The notes under the pieces are model-generated. The model ran no database searches. It saw nothing but the letters and a program-made list of their open reading frames with translations, and was not told the origin of the DNA. This document shows positions 12,573 to 23,384 of a stretch of DNA of 64,000 nt, one piece after another (the first letter of the stretch is position 1; each line of letters begins with the position of its first letter). The stretch comes from Blasia pusilla (lineage: Eukaryota; Marchantiophyta; Marchantiopsida; Blasiales). The position numbers and the translations under genes are program-made. Location: contig CM114271.1 of NCBI GenBank assembly GCA_050084515.1, positions 4,464,001-4,528,000 on the forward strand. Direction: 5' to 3'.

Positions 12573-15310
12573 GCTCCCACGTGGAAGTCACCAAAGTACC
12601 ACTGGTGATGTAGAAGGTGGTGACTAATTCTAGTTGCCCCTCAAAGTCTCTGGTTGGGTTGTCTTCAAAAAATTGTTGTCAGGTCCTCCAAAAGCCAAAA
12701 GTGTGAGATTCGTGCAAATTCAGCAGGATCTGGCCCTCATCCAGGAATGACTTCACCTGATTTATAATCCCCAATCCCTGGGGCAAGTCTTTGACCAATT
12801 GGAGGGTTTATTCCCCCGACTTCATATCCTTGGTTAGCATGTCCCACGACCATCATCATCCATGTTTTCACCAAAGTGGAAGGTGAGCACAAGTAACCAT
12901 TCACACACCCCCATAGTTCTTCGTGGGAAGAATTGGTTTCCCAAGAAGATCTGCTTCTTTCTGTTTCGGAAAGATAATATTAGCATCTAGTCCTTCGGTA
13001 CAGACTTCTGTGCTCACAAAAATCATGTCCAATTGCCTCCTCAAACCATATGTCCCGAGTTGGTTCATAAGCTCTCCACAACCATTTCCTGCAAAAAAAA
13101 CAAAAACGAGTACCTGACTCAGATACAGAAAGTCCAAAACCTATTCCGGTTACAGTTTTGTAGTTAGGTACACATGGGACTATGGTGAATCAACTGACTC
13201 CCTTATCAGGACAACTACCTGAAAATGTGGACAAGAGAGTACTCTGGGCATATCATTCTGGCAGAAAGTTTGAAAGACGGACAAAAATTATCAGACTCGT
13301 CAACAGAAGAGACTAAAACTGCAAACAATATCATCGAAGCTTCCACTTCCTGAGCTCATTCAACAAAGGTGGTCCCTCAGCAATTCGCCACAATTTCATT
13401 GGAATCCCGTGACATGAAATATTCTTAGGCAGCGAGCCACATTCGGAACCTCACAATCTAAAGCTCGGACAGTTGCTAAAATGTCTCGAAATGTATTCAG
13501 CTCTCCTCAGACAGGTGAAAACTGTCCCCCAACATCCTTTTATCGGGGTGGAAGGATTTTCTCAGGGGTCGTACAGATACTGCCAAGAGACACGTTCCTA
13601 CAAAGTTCACGAACGTTGAAGGATGCAGTAGGTCCCCAACAGGCACTAAATTTCATCTGTTTGTAAGCTGCGAACTTCAACAGGAAAGTATGTCTAGCTA
13701 GGCGCAGTTCAGACACAGATACGTGAAAGGAAGACTTCAAATCTCAAAAGACCTCCCAGACTCAACGTGCATATATTTGGTGGGTCAACTCACAGTCGCG
13801 GTATTACACAGATTGTGACTTCGAACTCACGGTATCCATCTCAACTTGTGAGTTAAGGTGCTTGGGCCTAACGTTTTGTATGCCACTAAACATTGGCACG
13901 AAACTTCCTCAGGACAATTACGTGTAGAGGTCATCCAGCTCTACTCTCGATTTCACACAAACACAGTTGGATCCACGTTCATTCGAATGTGTGCGTTTAG
14001 TTCATTACATGATGGTTTGCAATCGTTCATACCATTACGAGATACGTACTACTACACCATAGACGGCTTTTCAAGCAAAATTTACTTACAACCACAACAA
14101 CGTTCAATTTAATCAACGAGGAGGCCAATCAGCCCGAGAAACATTGTTGATCCTGCTCTCCAACTGAAATGTCTGTGGGACCTTGGGGATGAATTGATTG
14201 ACTACGCACAGCGCCGAGCAAGAGCTGGTAAGAATTTCATTTCGAACGAACGGCGACGCAGGTGTGACCTACGAACTTTGAGACAGTGTATGAAACCAGC
14301 GTGTTGAACGCAATTCTAATTCTGCATTCAATGATCCATCCAATAGTCCACTTAACTAGAATAAAGAAGAACTACACAAAAAGGATCGCAACGAGGATTA
14401 AACTTGTTTCCCGAGAGAGCGGCAATGCAATGTTCATCCACCCGAAAAACGACCACAGGCTAATGGACTCGTTCGTCCACTTGCAACACGTATGGTCAGA
14501 GCAGCTGTTCGATGCTAAATATGTTACACAAGCAGAGGACAATAAACCAGACTACGTCGGAGTACGAGAAAGGAAGGAAAAGAAGTCCTCGTTTGAAAAC
14601 ATCTCCTAAAACGTCTATGAAATAAGAAATACTCACAGAAACTTTTCATCCACTCGACCACCCTGTTCCAATACCCTACACAACTCAGCTCCTCAGCTGC
14701 TCAAGTCAATATCACATGTGCACCCGAGCCTGCAACACAGAAACGTGAACTACACTCCTCCTGTCCGTGAACCCTCGTATCCGGCTTCACGTCTCCGGTC
14801 CCCTCGGCTCTGCACTCTGATCGGTACCACCCCACCCCGTCGACAGAAACGGAGTCTTCAACCTTACATGACCGATCTCAATCCAACCACAGTCGCTCTT
14901 CCATCCTCCTCCCGCAGATTCTTCGTCCGGCAAGCCTCGTATTCTTTTAATAAACCTACAATGCCTTCCTTCATTCATGCGTCGCACGCACAGTGCTAGC
15001 ACCACCCCCGTCTCTCTCTCTCCCTCTTTGCGATGCCAAATTTTTTTTTTCGCTCAATCGACCACCGTGGGCCCCTACTACGCAGATTAACGTCATCACT
15101 CCACGAAAATCGCTCTGCCAGACCGTGAGAGCGACCAATTTCCCCGCTCACTCAACAATCAACAAGTGCCGGATGCAAAGGGCGAGGAGAGCGTTCACGG
15201 ATTGATTCACCGCTCGAGTATCTGTCAGCTCCGGGAGTCCAGGGAGAGCATCGAGGAGGAATCGGAACCCGAATATCTTCATAGCGCACTTCCCGAGGTC
15301 ACAACCTACG
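12573..15310. other. Upstream region of the ankyrin-RCC1 gene, no further gene called
   Basis: This holds the presumed promoter and 5' UTR of the minus-strand gene ending at 12572. A minus-strand frame at 12901-13137 is preceded by a good acceptor (TTTTTTGCAG, near 13090), so it may be an untranslated or alternative 5' exon. It resembles nothing I know. Frames at 14286-14609 and 14718-15205 have no recognisable domains. A CT-rich tract sits at about 15009-15030. Confidence 0.45.
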
Positions 15311-15314
15311 AGTT

Positions 15315-15955
15315 TACTTAGCGTAGCACGTTTTATATTAACTGCGGACTAAGTCGAGCGTAGCGCGGTTCATACGAAGTCCGGACTAAGATAAGCGGAG
15401 CGCGGTTAATACTAAGTCTGGACTAAGTGAAGCGGAGCGCGGTCAAAACTAAGTCTGGACTAACTTAAGCGGAGCGCGGTTAAAACTAAGTCTGGAATAA
15501 CTTAAGCGGAGCGCGGTTAATACTAAGTCCAGACTAACTGAAGTGCAGCAGGGTTAGTATTAAGTCCGGACTAAGTTGAGCGTGGCGCGGTTAATACTAA
15601 GTCCGGAGTAGGTTAAGCCGAGCGCGGTTAATACTCGAGTAAGTTAAGCGGAGCGCGGTTAATACTAAGTCCGGACTAAGTTCCGCGTAGCAGGGTTAGT
15701 ACTAAGTCCGGACTCAGTTAAGCGTAGCGTGGTTACTACTTAGTCCGGAGTAGGTTAAGCGGAGCGCGGTTAACACCAAGTCCGGAGTAGGTTAAGAAAA
15801 GCGCGGTTAATACTGAGTCCGGAGTAAGTTAAGCGGATCGCGGTTACTACGAAGTCCGGACTAAGTTAAGCACAGTGCGGATAGTACTAAGTTGGGACTA
15901 AGTTACGCGGAGCGCGGTTTATACTCAGTCCGGACTGAGGTTAATACTCTGACTA
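15315..15955. repeat. 37-bp minisatellite, about 17 copies
   Basis: About seventeen head-to-tail units average 37 bp. Each unit combines AAGTCCGGACTAAGTTAAGC with GGAGCGCGGTTAATACT. AGTCCGGACT is a perfect 10-bp palindrome in many units. Copies differ by scattered substitutions, and one near 15635 lacks about 6 bp. The last unit breaks off near 15955. The array is much richer in GC and CpG than its surroundings and has no sustained open frame. Confidence 0.9.
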
Positions 15956-16564
15956 ATAACTTAGTTGCGACCTGTGGCACACATAGCGCTGTGATTCTGT
16001 AGGCATCTGTAATAATATGCGCTTTACCTGGTGGTGCAGATGGAGTATCTATCTAGGCTGCAGGGAATCATTCTCCGTAGGTTACATTTATATTTGGCTG
16101 GCTTTTGCCATGTGGGCCCAGCTCCAAGCCTTCTGGGTGCCATGTTATAATTGCCGAACCTAAGGCGTGGAGATCTGTCGTTCGGTAAGTGATGTGGGCC
16201 CCGGCTCCCTGGCTGCTGGACGTCCACCTGGGTGACACGTTATCTTGTGCCGAACCTAAGCCATGGATATCATTCGTTCGGCAGCATTTACCTTCTCCTA
16301 TTTGGTATGTAGTTTTTCTCATTTTAAAGTTTTTTAACAATAGGGGGTGTCAAAGGTCCTCCTAATAGGGGATTCTTGGGCACCTTGAATTGTCCAAGTA
16401 GGGCTTTTGAGTGCTCGTAAATGGGTAGTTTCTCAACTTCTCGTTTTGGTACTTCCCAAGGTTCCGAATTCCCCGCTCCTCCTTTTTCCATCTAGTTTCT
16501 GGTCATAAGTGCGAGGGTGTGCGATTGAGAAGTATTTCTAGATTCTTCAATGTGTTGTCGTTGC
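15956..16564. other. Short internal repeat near GCCGAACCTAAG, no gene
   Basis: No gene is visible. Two related blocks, about 16150-16185 and 16243-16283, share the core GCCGAACCTAAG, a following TGGA-GAT-T-GTTCGG pattern and nearby GTG-GGCCC/GGTGACAC strings. This looks like a local duplication inside a degraded repeat. Confidence 0.45.
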
Positions 16565-17329
16565 GCATACACATCGTTACACAACTTATATCGTTGTCAT
16601 CGAACACACACATAAACACACACAATCCCATGTTAACTCATGGCATCCATACACAGAGGCGAGAAGTACCAAAATATCTCCAATTAAAGTAGGATCCAAT
16701 CTCTCTCTACATCATCTCACACCATAGTTCTCAAAGGTGTGCACTCTCTCTCATGTCAAACCAAACCGACTCTCCTAATGAAACGCTTGGCTTACACTCA
16801 CAAGGCAAGGGACCATAGCTCCGCCGCCTCATGCCAAGAGGTTCAACAAAGAGAGAATGAGCTCTCAAGCTCTCTCTCCTTGAGGTATACCCCTCCCCTC
16901 TCCCAAGCTCTCTCCATGGTAACCTATTCTCCCAAGTCACCTCCTTGGCTTTTGACCTGATGTAGGAGGTCAAGAATCAATTACCAAAAATAGAAAGTCG
17001 ATCATTTAATCAACATGATATTTACCTCAAATAGTAAGTTTCTCAATATGGCTCCAAATGAGCCGAAACCAAGGGGAAATCTGCTCTCTCAGGTTTCCCC
17101 GGGCCTCAACAAGTCATCCTCGACCTCTTGGGTCTGTCCTCCACTACTCGTGCAGACGCTCTACTAGATCCCACCGATCTATCCTAATATTTGTGATAGC
17201 TGTCGTGCGCATACACATCGCTACACAACATACATCGTTGTCATCGAACACACACGATCCCATGTTAACTCACGGCATCCATACACAGAGGCGAGAAGTA
17301 CCAAAATATCTCCAATCACCCCCCTAGCT
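16565..17329 (-). mobile_element. LTR-like terminal region of the minus-strand Ty3/gypsy fragment
   Basis: Read on the minus strand, a purine tract (CTAGGGGGGTGA, near 17329) precedes a block beginning ATTGGAGATATTTTGG and ending near GTATGCGCA. That block occurs twice, at about 17320-17207 and 16690-16565, with some 520 bp between. The layout fits a polypurine tract followed by LTR sequence, with either a second LTR start or an internal direct repeat. The intervening part matches 26590-27060 (+) and 62340-62720 (same strand as this fragment). It includes TTTCCCCTTGGTTTCGGCTC and a CT/GA stretch. Confidence 0.6.
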
Positions 17330-17502
17330 GGTGGTTAGGTCCCTCTAACTCCAGATAGCCATCTATCCCTACCTACCATGACATACATCTCTAGGGTGCT
17401 AAGAGCATAAAGGTCGGGTGCTCATGTGGCCCCATCGTTAGTCGCCTTCCTATCATCCATGTCACAGAAAAAGTCGGAATCAAAACCTACCTAGTATCTC
17501 CT

Positions 17503-18057
17503 CTATGTACATCTGGGACACATCCATCGTCCTCGAGGAACCTTAGTGAGAGGTGGCGTCATACATGCCATATGCCAACCTCTCAAACATCCATCATAGA
17601 CTAGCATCGTGGCCGCACCACGAGCAGAACCACACAACATATAACGCAAGCGTGCAGGAACTACTGTTGAGCTCGGATCTACTATACCATCAATGTTAGG
17701 AAGATGACATGACGCACAATTATGCTTATGGTCCTTCCATACCATACCATCGCGTCCCTCCAACAAGAGAACACCAGAGGGCAAAACGTCACACACTCTC
17801 AGAATAGTGCGCCCTACAGTCACATCCAACGTCGGTGTCGTATGCTACAAGTAGACATAATCTCCTTGATGAAACCTCCGGATAGTTGGTCGATAACCAC
17901 CACCCCGAATAGTCGCATACCTCAACGTATCCCGATGCTGCGCAATCGCCAAGTTCTCGAACGCCATGGGCATCACTCTCCAAAATAACTCAGCCCTCTG
18001 AGAACAAGCTCGCATCCATTCATTTGGGTCATCAAGGTCCATGACCTCACCAGCATA
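17503..18057 (-). pseudogene. Ty3/gypsy integrase C-terminus with PHD finger (3' fragment)
   Basis: This frame is about 185 residues, broken by one in-frame TAG at 17847-17845 where the plus copy has a Gln codon. It matches 24239-24793 (+) closely: RVMPMAFENLAIAQHRDTLR is identical in both. The C-terminus is a C4HC3 PHD finger: MLCG, MLVYDGC, GWHMAC, TPPLTKVP, then GRWMCPRC. The first CxxC pair is intact, but the third Cys before DGC is Tyr. Upstream integrase, RNase H and RT are missing, so this is a truncated 3' end. The LTR-like block at 17329-16565 follows it. Confidence 0.8.
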
Positions 18058-18059
18058 TC

Positions 18060-18490
18060 GACGACCTCACCATTATCTCGGCTTTCTCTCATTCAAAATT
18101 AGTAAAAATTCTCATTATTTTTGGCTAATCTTGCAAACAAAAAAATGAAGGTTGTATATTGAGAGTGAGCTCTATTAACATGCAATAGAAGTAAAACCAA
18201 CTTTTGTTACTTTGAGTTTGTTTTGTGAATCCTCTAAGAATGTCAGAAAAAAAGACCCCATTTGGTTTGCAATAAAATTGTAGACTGTGAGTGAAGTACA
18301 ATATTTAGCAAGTTACCAGCTCTTAAATTTGTGAGTATCTTTCGTGTAATCTAAGAGTACTTGGAGAGTCTTGAGACTTGTGAAATGGGTACATTTCTAG
18401 TAGGGAATGCTATCATTATCTTCGTCACTATCATACACCATATATAGTCTAAGGGCATCTCTACTCCACTATACATAGTGAATAGTTGTG
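18060..18490. other. AT-rich spacer with a copy of a flanking repeat
   Basis: There is no gene. About 18335-18470 matches about 25105-25235 in the same orientation: both carry an AATC-AAGAGTACTTGG core, a CTTGTGAA core, TTTCTAGT, ACCATATATA and CTAAGGGCATC. The pair brackets the plus-strand element remnant. Confidence 0.6.
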
Positions 18491-18657
18491 TCACATCTGA
18501 GTAGCCGATAGGTCAAGATCTATCATGGATAGGGCATAGGAGCCAGCGGACTATCTTGAGTGTAACTTTGTCCCGTAGTGTCGGATGAGGTTGAGGATAG
18601 GTCCGTTGTGTCAGGAACGTCGTTTCTGACAACTTTCCTCTTGGGGTCTTTCACAAC

Positions 18658-18800
18658 CGGGTGACTTATTGAGCAAGTCACCCGCCCTTGGTAACCTATG
18701 GGCATAGGTTATCACAAGGATAGCTATTTTTTAGGGGAAGAGCCTTTTGGCTCTTCCCAACCCTATATAAGGAAGGAAGATGGCTTTCCCAAGCCATCTT
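18658..18800. promoter_or_regulatory. Four-hairpin array around a TATA box
   Basis: Four inverted repeats with 10-bp arms follow one another. They are 18658-18667/18675-18684 (CGGGTGACTT, perfect), 18690-18699/18704-18713 (GGTAACCTAT, one G-T wobble), 18735-18744/18749-18758 (GGGAAGAGCC, perfect) and 18777-18786/18791-18800 (AAGATGGCTT, perfect). A weaker fifth lies at about 18610-18632. A TATA box (TATATAA, 18764-18770) sits between hairpins three and four, so a start site about 30 bp downstream would fall in or near hairpin four. This looks like a retroelement LTR promoter, but I found no matching 3' copy and no tRNA primer site. Confidence 0.7.
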
Positions 18801-18899
18801 TCTCATGTTGGGCCGTTGGAGTACCATTCTTGCTCGCGTGTGTGAGTTAGAACTAGGTGCTAGAGTCTGGATTCCTTGATAGCACATGGTGGACAAGGC

Positions 18900-19990
18900 T
18901 CGATATGCCGATGTAGATTGAGGAGTGGAGTTTTAGGTTGGGTGTGCCGGTTTTACTACTCTTTATTTTTACATGAGAAAGATGTCAGGGGACTTGTGGA
19001 AATTTGTTGTTTGCATGTAGGCAAGCGAGTTGCCTCGGTCGGGAGCTCCTAGAGATGCGTGTGTTGCGGCCGTTGGTCAATTTTATGTTCGGAAGGCCGT
19101 GGGCAGAAGTGCTATCCATTTTTCTCAGATTTTGCTGGTGGAGGTTTACGAGGGAGAACAACAAAGTGGGGGTCACGCAAGAGCGCTCGGGTGCAGCGCA
19201 GAATGTTGGAGCGTCGAGAGAACGGCGCACAGCGGGAGCGTAGAAAGAAGACAGTGAGAGCTTGTAGGCCAACCCCTTGGCCCCCTTTTTCCCTTACGTA
19301 GTTGCAAGCGCCGTGGTCGGCGCCTTCTCGCCGTGGAGGGGCGGATGTGGTAGGGGTAGGGCGGTGGACATAGTTGGATGACAAGTTAGAGGCGCGGGTG
19401 ACGTGATAGACGGTCTGACATGGTTGAGTTTGGCCGGGGTTGAGTTGAGGTTACAAGGTGCGTCTAGGGATGGGCGGAGAGATTTTCAAGACGTGATGTT
19501 TCTCGAGCGTGGCGGGGATTTGAGAGGATTCTAATGGAGACATACACGCCAATGCTGATGGGAGGTTTGACGTGTTGGTCGAGGAGAGTGTTGTGTTGCG
19601 GAGGTTGTCATATCACATGGAGGAGTGGATGTTGACGGTGCCGTAGGTTGGAGGGCACAATCAGGTTATCCATTCGAGTCCCTTTTCCCGCACTTATCTT
19701 ATGTGATTGAGAGGGCTGGATGTCGTGTAGTTGTTGGGGCTAGATGCGTGTAGCGATGGTGACAAGTCTAGTCTCCATGTATGTGTAGCATGTTGATATA
19801 CGGAGGTTGCCAAGTAGGGATCACGTGTATGACCCAAGAGTATCAGTGGTTTAGGTGAATTAGTTGGGAGGCTCATGGTGAGCCCGAGTGTTGAGTGTGA
19901 GTGAGGTCGGGTGTGTCGTCACGGGATTACCATTAGTGTCGGTGAGCTGGTGAGGAGTGTGGCAGACGGAGGAGTGTCACTTGGCATGAG
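18900..19990 (+). other. Leader or 5' gag region of the plus-strand element, degraded
   Basis: This GC-richer stretch lies between the TATA-bearing block and the first recognisable gag. Short overlapping frames are Arg/Glu-rich (for example QRRMLERREN near 19200), as in the N-terminus of some gag proteins. No frame stays open, so I do not place a start. Confidence 0.35.
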
Positions 19991-20482
19991 ATGGACGACA
20001 TGGGCCATCGGGGCATGCGTTGTTTCTTGGATACAGTGGGCACCATTAGCTTAGATGATTTTATCTATGAGTTCAAGACGTGGTGCGACTTCCAGAAGAT
20101 ACGGACCCCGACACGGTTCAACCCTTTCATAACATGGAAGGGGTTGTTCCAGCACTTGGAGGGTCCTCTGATGGATGACTATATGGATTTTTGATCATTG
20201 TATTTAGTAGAGATCGATGCTTGGAGGATGTATTGGGCTCTAGGGTATGTATCCACTAGTGGTCGCAAGGCATATGATGGGATCGTGAGAGGAGAGAGAC
20301 CCACACCATCAACCCGGAGACTAGATGGAGAGGAGGCCAATGAGACAAGTGATGTGGCAGAGACCTCTGGTGGTAAAGGGCCACCCAGCTTTAGTTCCAT
20401 AGTGGAGTTCTTCCGAAAGTTGGGGACGAGCTACCAGAGCGTATGCACCGACAAGATGAAGAGTCTACAAGATTTTCAGTGA
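19991..20482 (+). pseudogene. gag-like region
   Basis: Two frames, 19991-20194 (with a TGA after DDYMDF) and 20198-20482, resemble the gag core of plant Ty3/gypsy elements: FYEFKTWCDFQ-like helices, WKGLFQHLEGPLMDDYMDF, then a proline/serine-rich linker. Sequence to about 20700 continues in broken frames (for example FELSACIELNMSEE). The call rests on its position upstream of the zinc knuckles and protease and on composition. Confidence 0.6.
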
Positions 20483-20893
20483 CGATCGGGTGAGATTCTG
20501 AGAGAGGCATTCACCCGCATGAGGAGGTTGATCATTGCTACTTATGGAGTGACTGAAGCGCAGTCAATCTAGTATTGGTACAGGGTTCTGAACCGAGAAC
20601 TACGGAGGAGAGTCCGAGATGCAGTGCTGACTCACATAGCAAAGCCCACATTGAAGGTGGTCTTCGAGTTGTCAGCGTGTATTGAGCTCAACATGAGTGA
20701 GGAGCATGTAGTGACCGCTGGATTTTCTCGAGAGTCAACAAGTCCACGAGCGACGGTGATCCCATAAGTGCCACAGCAAGCACCAGTACCACGGGAGCGG
20801 GCCAATGTGCCTAGAGAGCAGGGCGGGTACCGTGAGCCTATGAGGCAACGACCCGTACCTACATATGTTGCCCAACAGGGACCAATGTTGTCT

Positions 20894-21049
20894 TGTTGGA
20901 GGTGTGGAGGGGACCATAGGCAGAGAGACTGCACACAGCATGGGAGAGGACCACGAGCGCCTGTGATTGCTCGGGATCCACAGAGGATGGCCCCACCATA
21001 GTACCACTGTGACTATTGCCACAGATATGGTCACACTAGGGATAGATGT
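20894..21049 (+). pseudogene. gag nucleocapsid: two CCHC zinc knuckles
   Basis: Knuckle one is CWRCGGDHRQRDC (C-x2-C-x3-H-x4-C) from 20894. Knuckle two is CDYCHRYGHTRDRC (C-x2-C-x4-H-x4-C) from 21008. Both are in the same frame but separated by a TAG at 20999-21001. Such knuckles bind the element's genomic RNA. The next 700 bp, Gly/Arg- and Pro-rich then broken, is the presumed gag-pol linker. Confidence 0.8.
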
Positions 21050-21980
21050 TTTGACCTTTGTGGAGAGGCACGTCTAGAGGTAGGCCGATGGCCTGGGGGC
21101 GGTCGTCTTGGAGGAAGTTGGGGAGTTGTTCCTGGACATGGTGGTAGAGGACCACCACCAGCCAGAGGAGATTCAGCATGAGCACCAGAGCCGGCACTTC
21201 TCTCACGCATCGATCAGTTGGAGCAGAGGATTTCTGCCATGACGATGATGCATCTCAGGGAAGGCACGGAGCCGCGAGCAACTAGTGTGGCTCCAGCTTC
21301 TACCTCTCACCCTGACTCGGGTGAGGATCTGCTAGTATGGGGTTTATGTGTAATGCAGCTTAGGTTGAGGCTGATGCAGTGGTGATTTCGAGTGTTACGA
21401 GAGGCAGTGAGCCATCGAGAGGTGGAGTTGAGATTGACCGAGCGAGGAGACCGATGGGCAGCAGGCCAGGGTTCCAAAGTCATTCACATTGTCGAAGGCA
21501 CTACACACACCGTCGATGGTGCCTTGACAACCACCGGTGCCTACAAGTGAGGCGGGTGCGTCAACGTCACAAGAAGTTTGAGTGATAACTCCTATGTGGG
21601 CTTGAGGGGAGTCAATGTCGACCACAGTGTTGGAGGTGGCCACCAGAGTGAGCCAGACTCCGATATTTTCTGCCATAGAATTGGCAACGTTGGGAGTTGG
21701 ACCAGTTGAGGTGTTCTAACTGGCCACCATGTTGTGTGATCGTGGAGAGATGACTGCCTCTTGTTCAGAGGTAGTTGAGGAGGTGGTGGACTTGCCCTTG
21801 AAGCAGGTACTCGAGACGTCCCCCACAGAGTCATGGCATGCGGCGGCGGCGGCGAAGTTGGTAGATATTCTAGCTTGACCGGCCATAGAGCGAGAAATGG
21901 TGACAACTAGCATAGTGTTATTGGATAACCGAGCTTGAGTATTTCGCTTAGTTAGTCCGACGGGGACAACTTACCACCTG

Positions 21981-22275
21981 CAGCGCGTCCTACTTGATTC
22001 GGGAGCGCAACCCTTGATGTTAGGGAAGGCAGCATGTTTAGCGTTGGGGTTACGGAAGGCCGACATTGAGCCTTGTCCCTTCCAAATACAGTCCTCGATT
22101 GGGGGCGTATCGCCCATGTAGTATATGACTCGACACGAGATAGTTGTCAGAGTCCAGCCAGAGCATATGACGGATAGTGCTATGGTGCGCACACGTGCGA
22201 TTACGACACCAGCTGAGTCGTACAATGTGTTGGTGTGGGAATACAGTGTTATATCCCCTAGGATTCATCCTTGAC
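21981..22275 (+). pseudogene. Retroviral-type aspartic protease
   Basis: The frame reads QRVLLDSGAQPLMLGKAA, with catalytic D-S-G at about 21996-22004, then a hydrophobic segment and VLVWEYSVISPRIHP. A TAG near 22118 interrupts it. The protease would mature the gag-pol polyprotein. DSG is a common variant of D-T/S-G in plant Ty3/gypsy proteases. Confidence 0.75.
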
Positions 22276-22691
22276 TTATAGGAGGAGACCGTTGCTTATT
22301 GGCCAGGGTGGCGGTCAGGTGATGGGCGGATGAGTCAGTTACCCGCGCAGTTTGCGGGACAAGATGGTCGATCACGAGACGAGTCCGTGACCACGTTGGC
22401 AACTTTCACATATATTGTTAGCTGGCCAGGAGAGTTGTTGGAGGGGAACGCACATACGGAGGATGTCCCAATAGCGGCTAGTCCCACGGAGAGACATGCC
22501 ATGGCGGGTGTCTCTTCCCATGTTGGCGAGACCTCTTCACCATTGTGGGGTACAACTCGAGAGCTACAGAGGAGTGTCGACGACCTTGTAACGCAGGCGT
22601 GGAGTCATGCCTTTATCCTAGAGTAGTGAGAGTCAGGTGGCAATCGGGCCCCTGGAGTGGAGATGTTGACCTCATTGGATACCACACCCAT

Positions 22692-23025
22692 TGTGTGGCA
22701 GTGTCCAGACAAGGGTGTTAGATCTCTTCAGAGGGATTAGCACCGGATTGGCTGCGATATTGCAGGCAGGCATACAGGTGCATCGGTACCTTTATGTGGA
22801 GAGAGATGAGACCGCGTGGCGAGTATCAATATGTCACATGGCAAGATTGGTCCGAAGGTATCATGAGTTGTTGCTGGTATCAACGGTACGGGGATATCAG
22901 CATACACTACGCGCCAACATCTCTTTGGTGGGGACGCAAGATCTGGATAGAGTTGAGGCCATTCATTTGGTGATTTTTGGATGACCATGTCAGGGTCATT
23001 CACACTTATCACTGATCATCAACCG
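22692..23025 (+). pseudogene. C5-cytosine DNA methyltransferase N-terminal domain inside the retroelement
   Basis: The frame contains VLDLFRGISTGLAAILQAG, a match to C5-methyltransferase motif I (D-L-F-x-G, SAM binding), then YLYVERDETAWRV, which fits the following strand and its acidic ribose-binding residue. After LDRVEAIHLVIFG comes a TGA (22982-22984) and in the same frame PCQGHS, the motif IV Pro-Cys with the catalytic cysteine; the stop sits where W is usual before PC. The spacing resembles DNMT3-like proteins. Motifs VI-X are absent: the frame runs into RNase H within some 30 bp. The parent element would have encoded its own cytosine methyltransferase; this copy cannot. Confidence 0.75.
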
Positions 23026-23320
23026 TTGAGGTGGTTGATGGAGTCGGACAAGCTTACGGGAAAGCTTGCCAGATGGGCTCTATTACTACATGAGTATGAG
23101 TTCAAGGTGGTTCACATGCGAGGTTGGCTGAACCAAGATGCGGATGGGTTGAGTCGTAACCCATGTCTGAGTCAGAGAGATGACATAGGAGCTCAATGGC
23201 ACGGAGAGAGTGATGAAGAGATGATGCCCGGTTGGCATATATGCATCTGCCTATCTTTGTTGGTTGACTATGGTATGTCAGCTACATGTGATGACTCTAG
23301 TGGTGGGGTCGGATGATGAG
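22990..23320 (+). pseudogene. RNase H domain of Ty3/gypsy polyprotein (partial)
   Basis: The frame from about 22990 reads FTLITDHQPLRWLM, then KLARWALLLHEYEFKVVHMR, then NQDADGLSRNP. These are hallmark strings of the C-terminal half of Ty3/gypsy RNase H (TDHxPLxxL, ARWxxxLxEYxF, H/NxxADxLSR). The first half and the whole RT are missing; sequence directly upstream is methyltransferase in another frame. RNase H would remove the RNA template during reverse transcription. The linker to integrase follows to about 23380. Confidence 0.9.
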
Positions 23321-23384
23321 TCTTTGGATCCGGAGGTTAGTGAGAAGGCGACATGTGGTCATGATATCCATGACGATGTGGAGG

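Noticed and set aside
15315-15955. CRISPR array interpretation of the 37-bp repeats
   Set aside because: The units are head to tail with no unique spacers, and the context is a plant nuclear genome.
18890-18920. tRNA primer-binding site after the TATA-hairpin block
   Set aside because: The string TGGTGGACAAGG only matches the initiator-Met complement in its first four bases, so I do not call a PBS.
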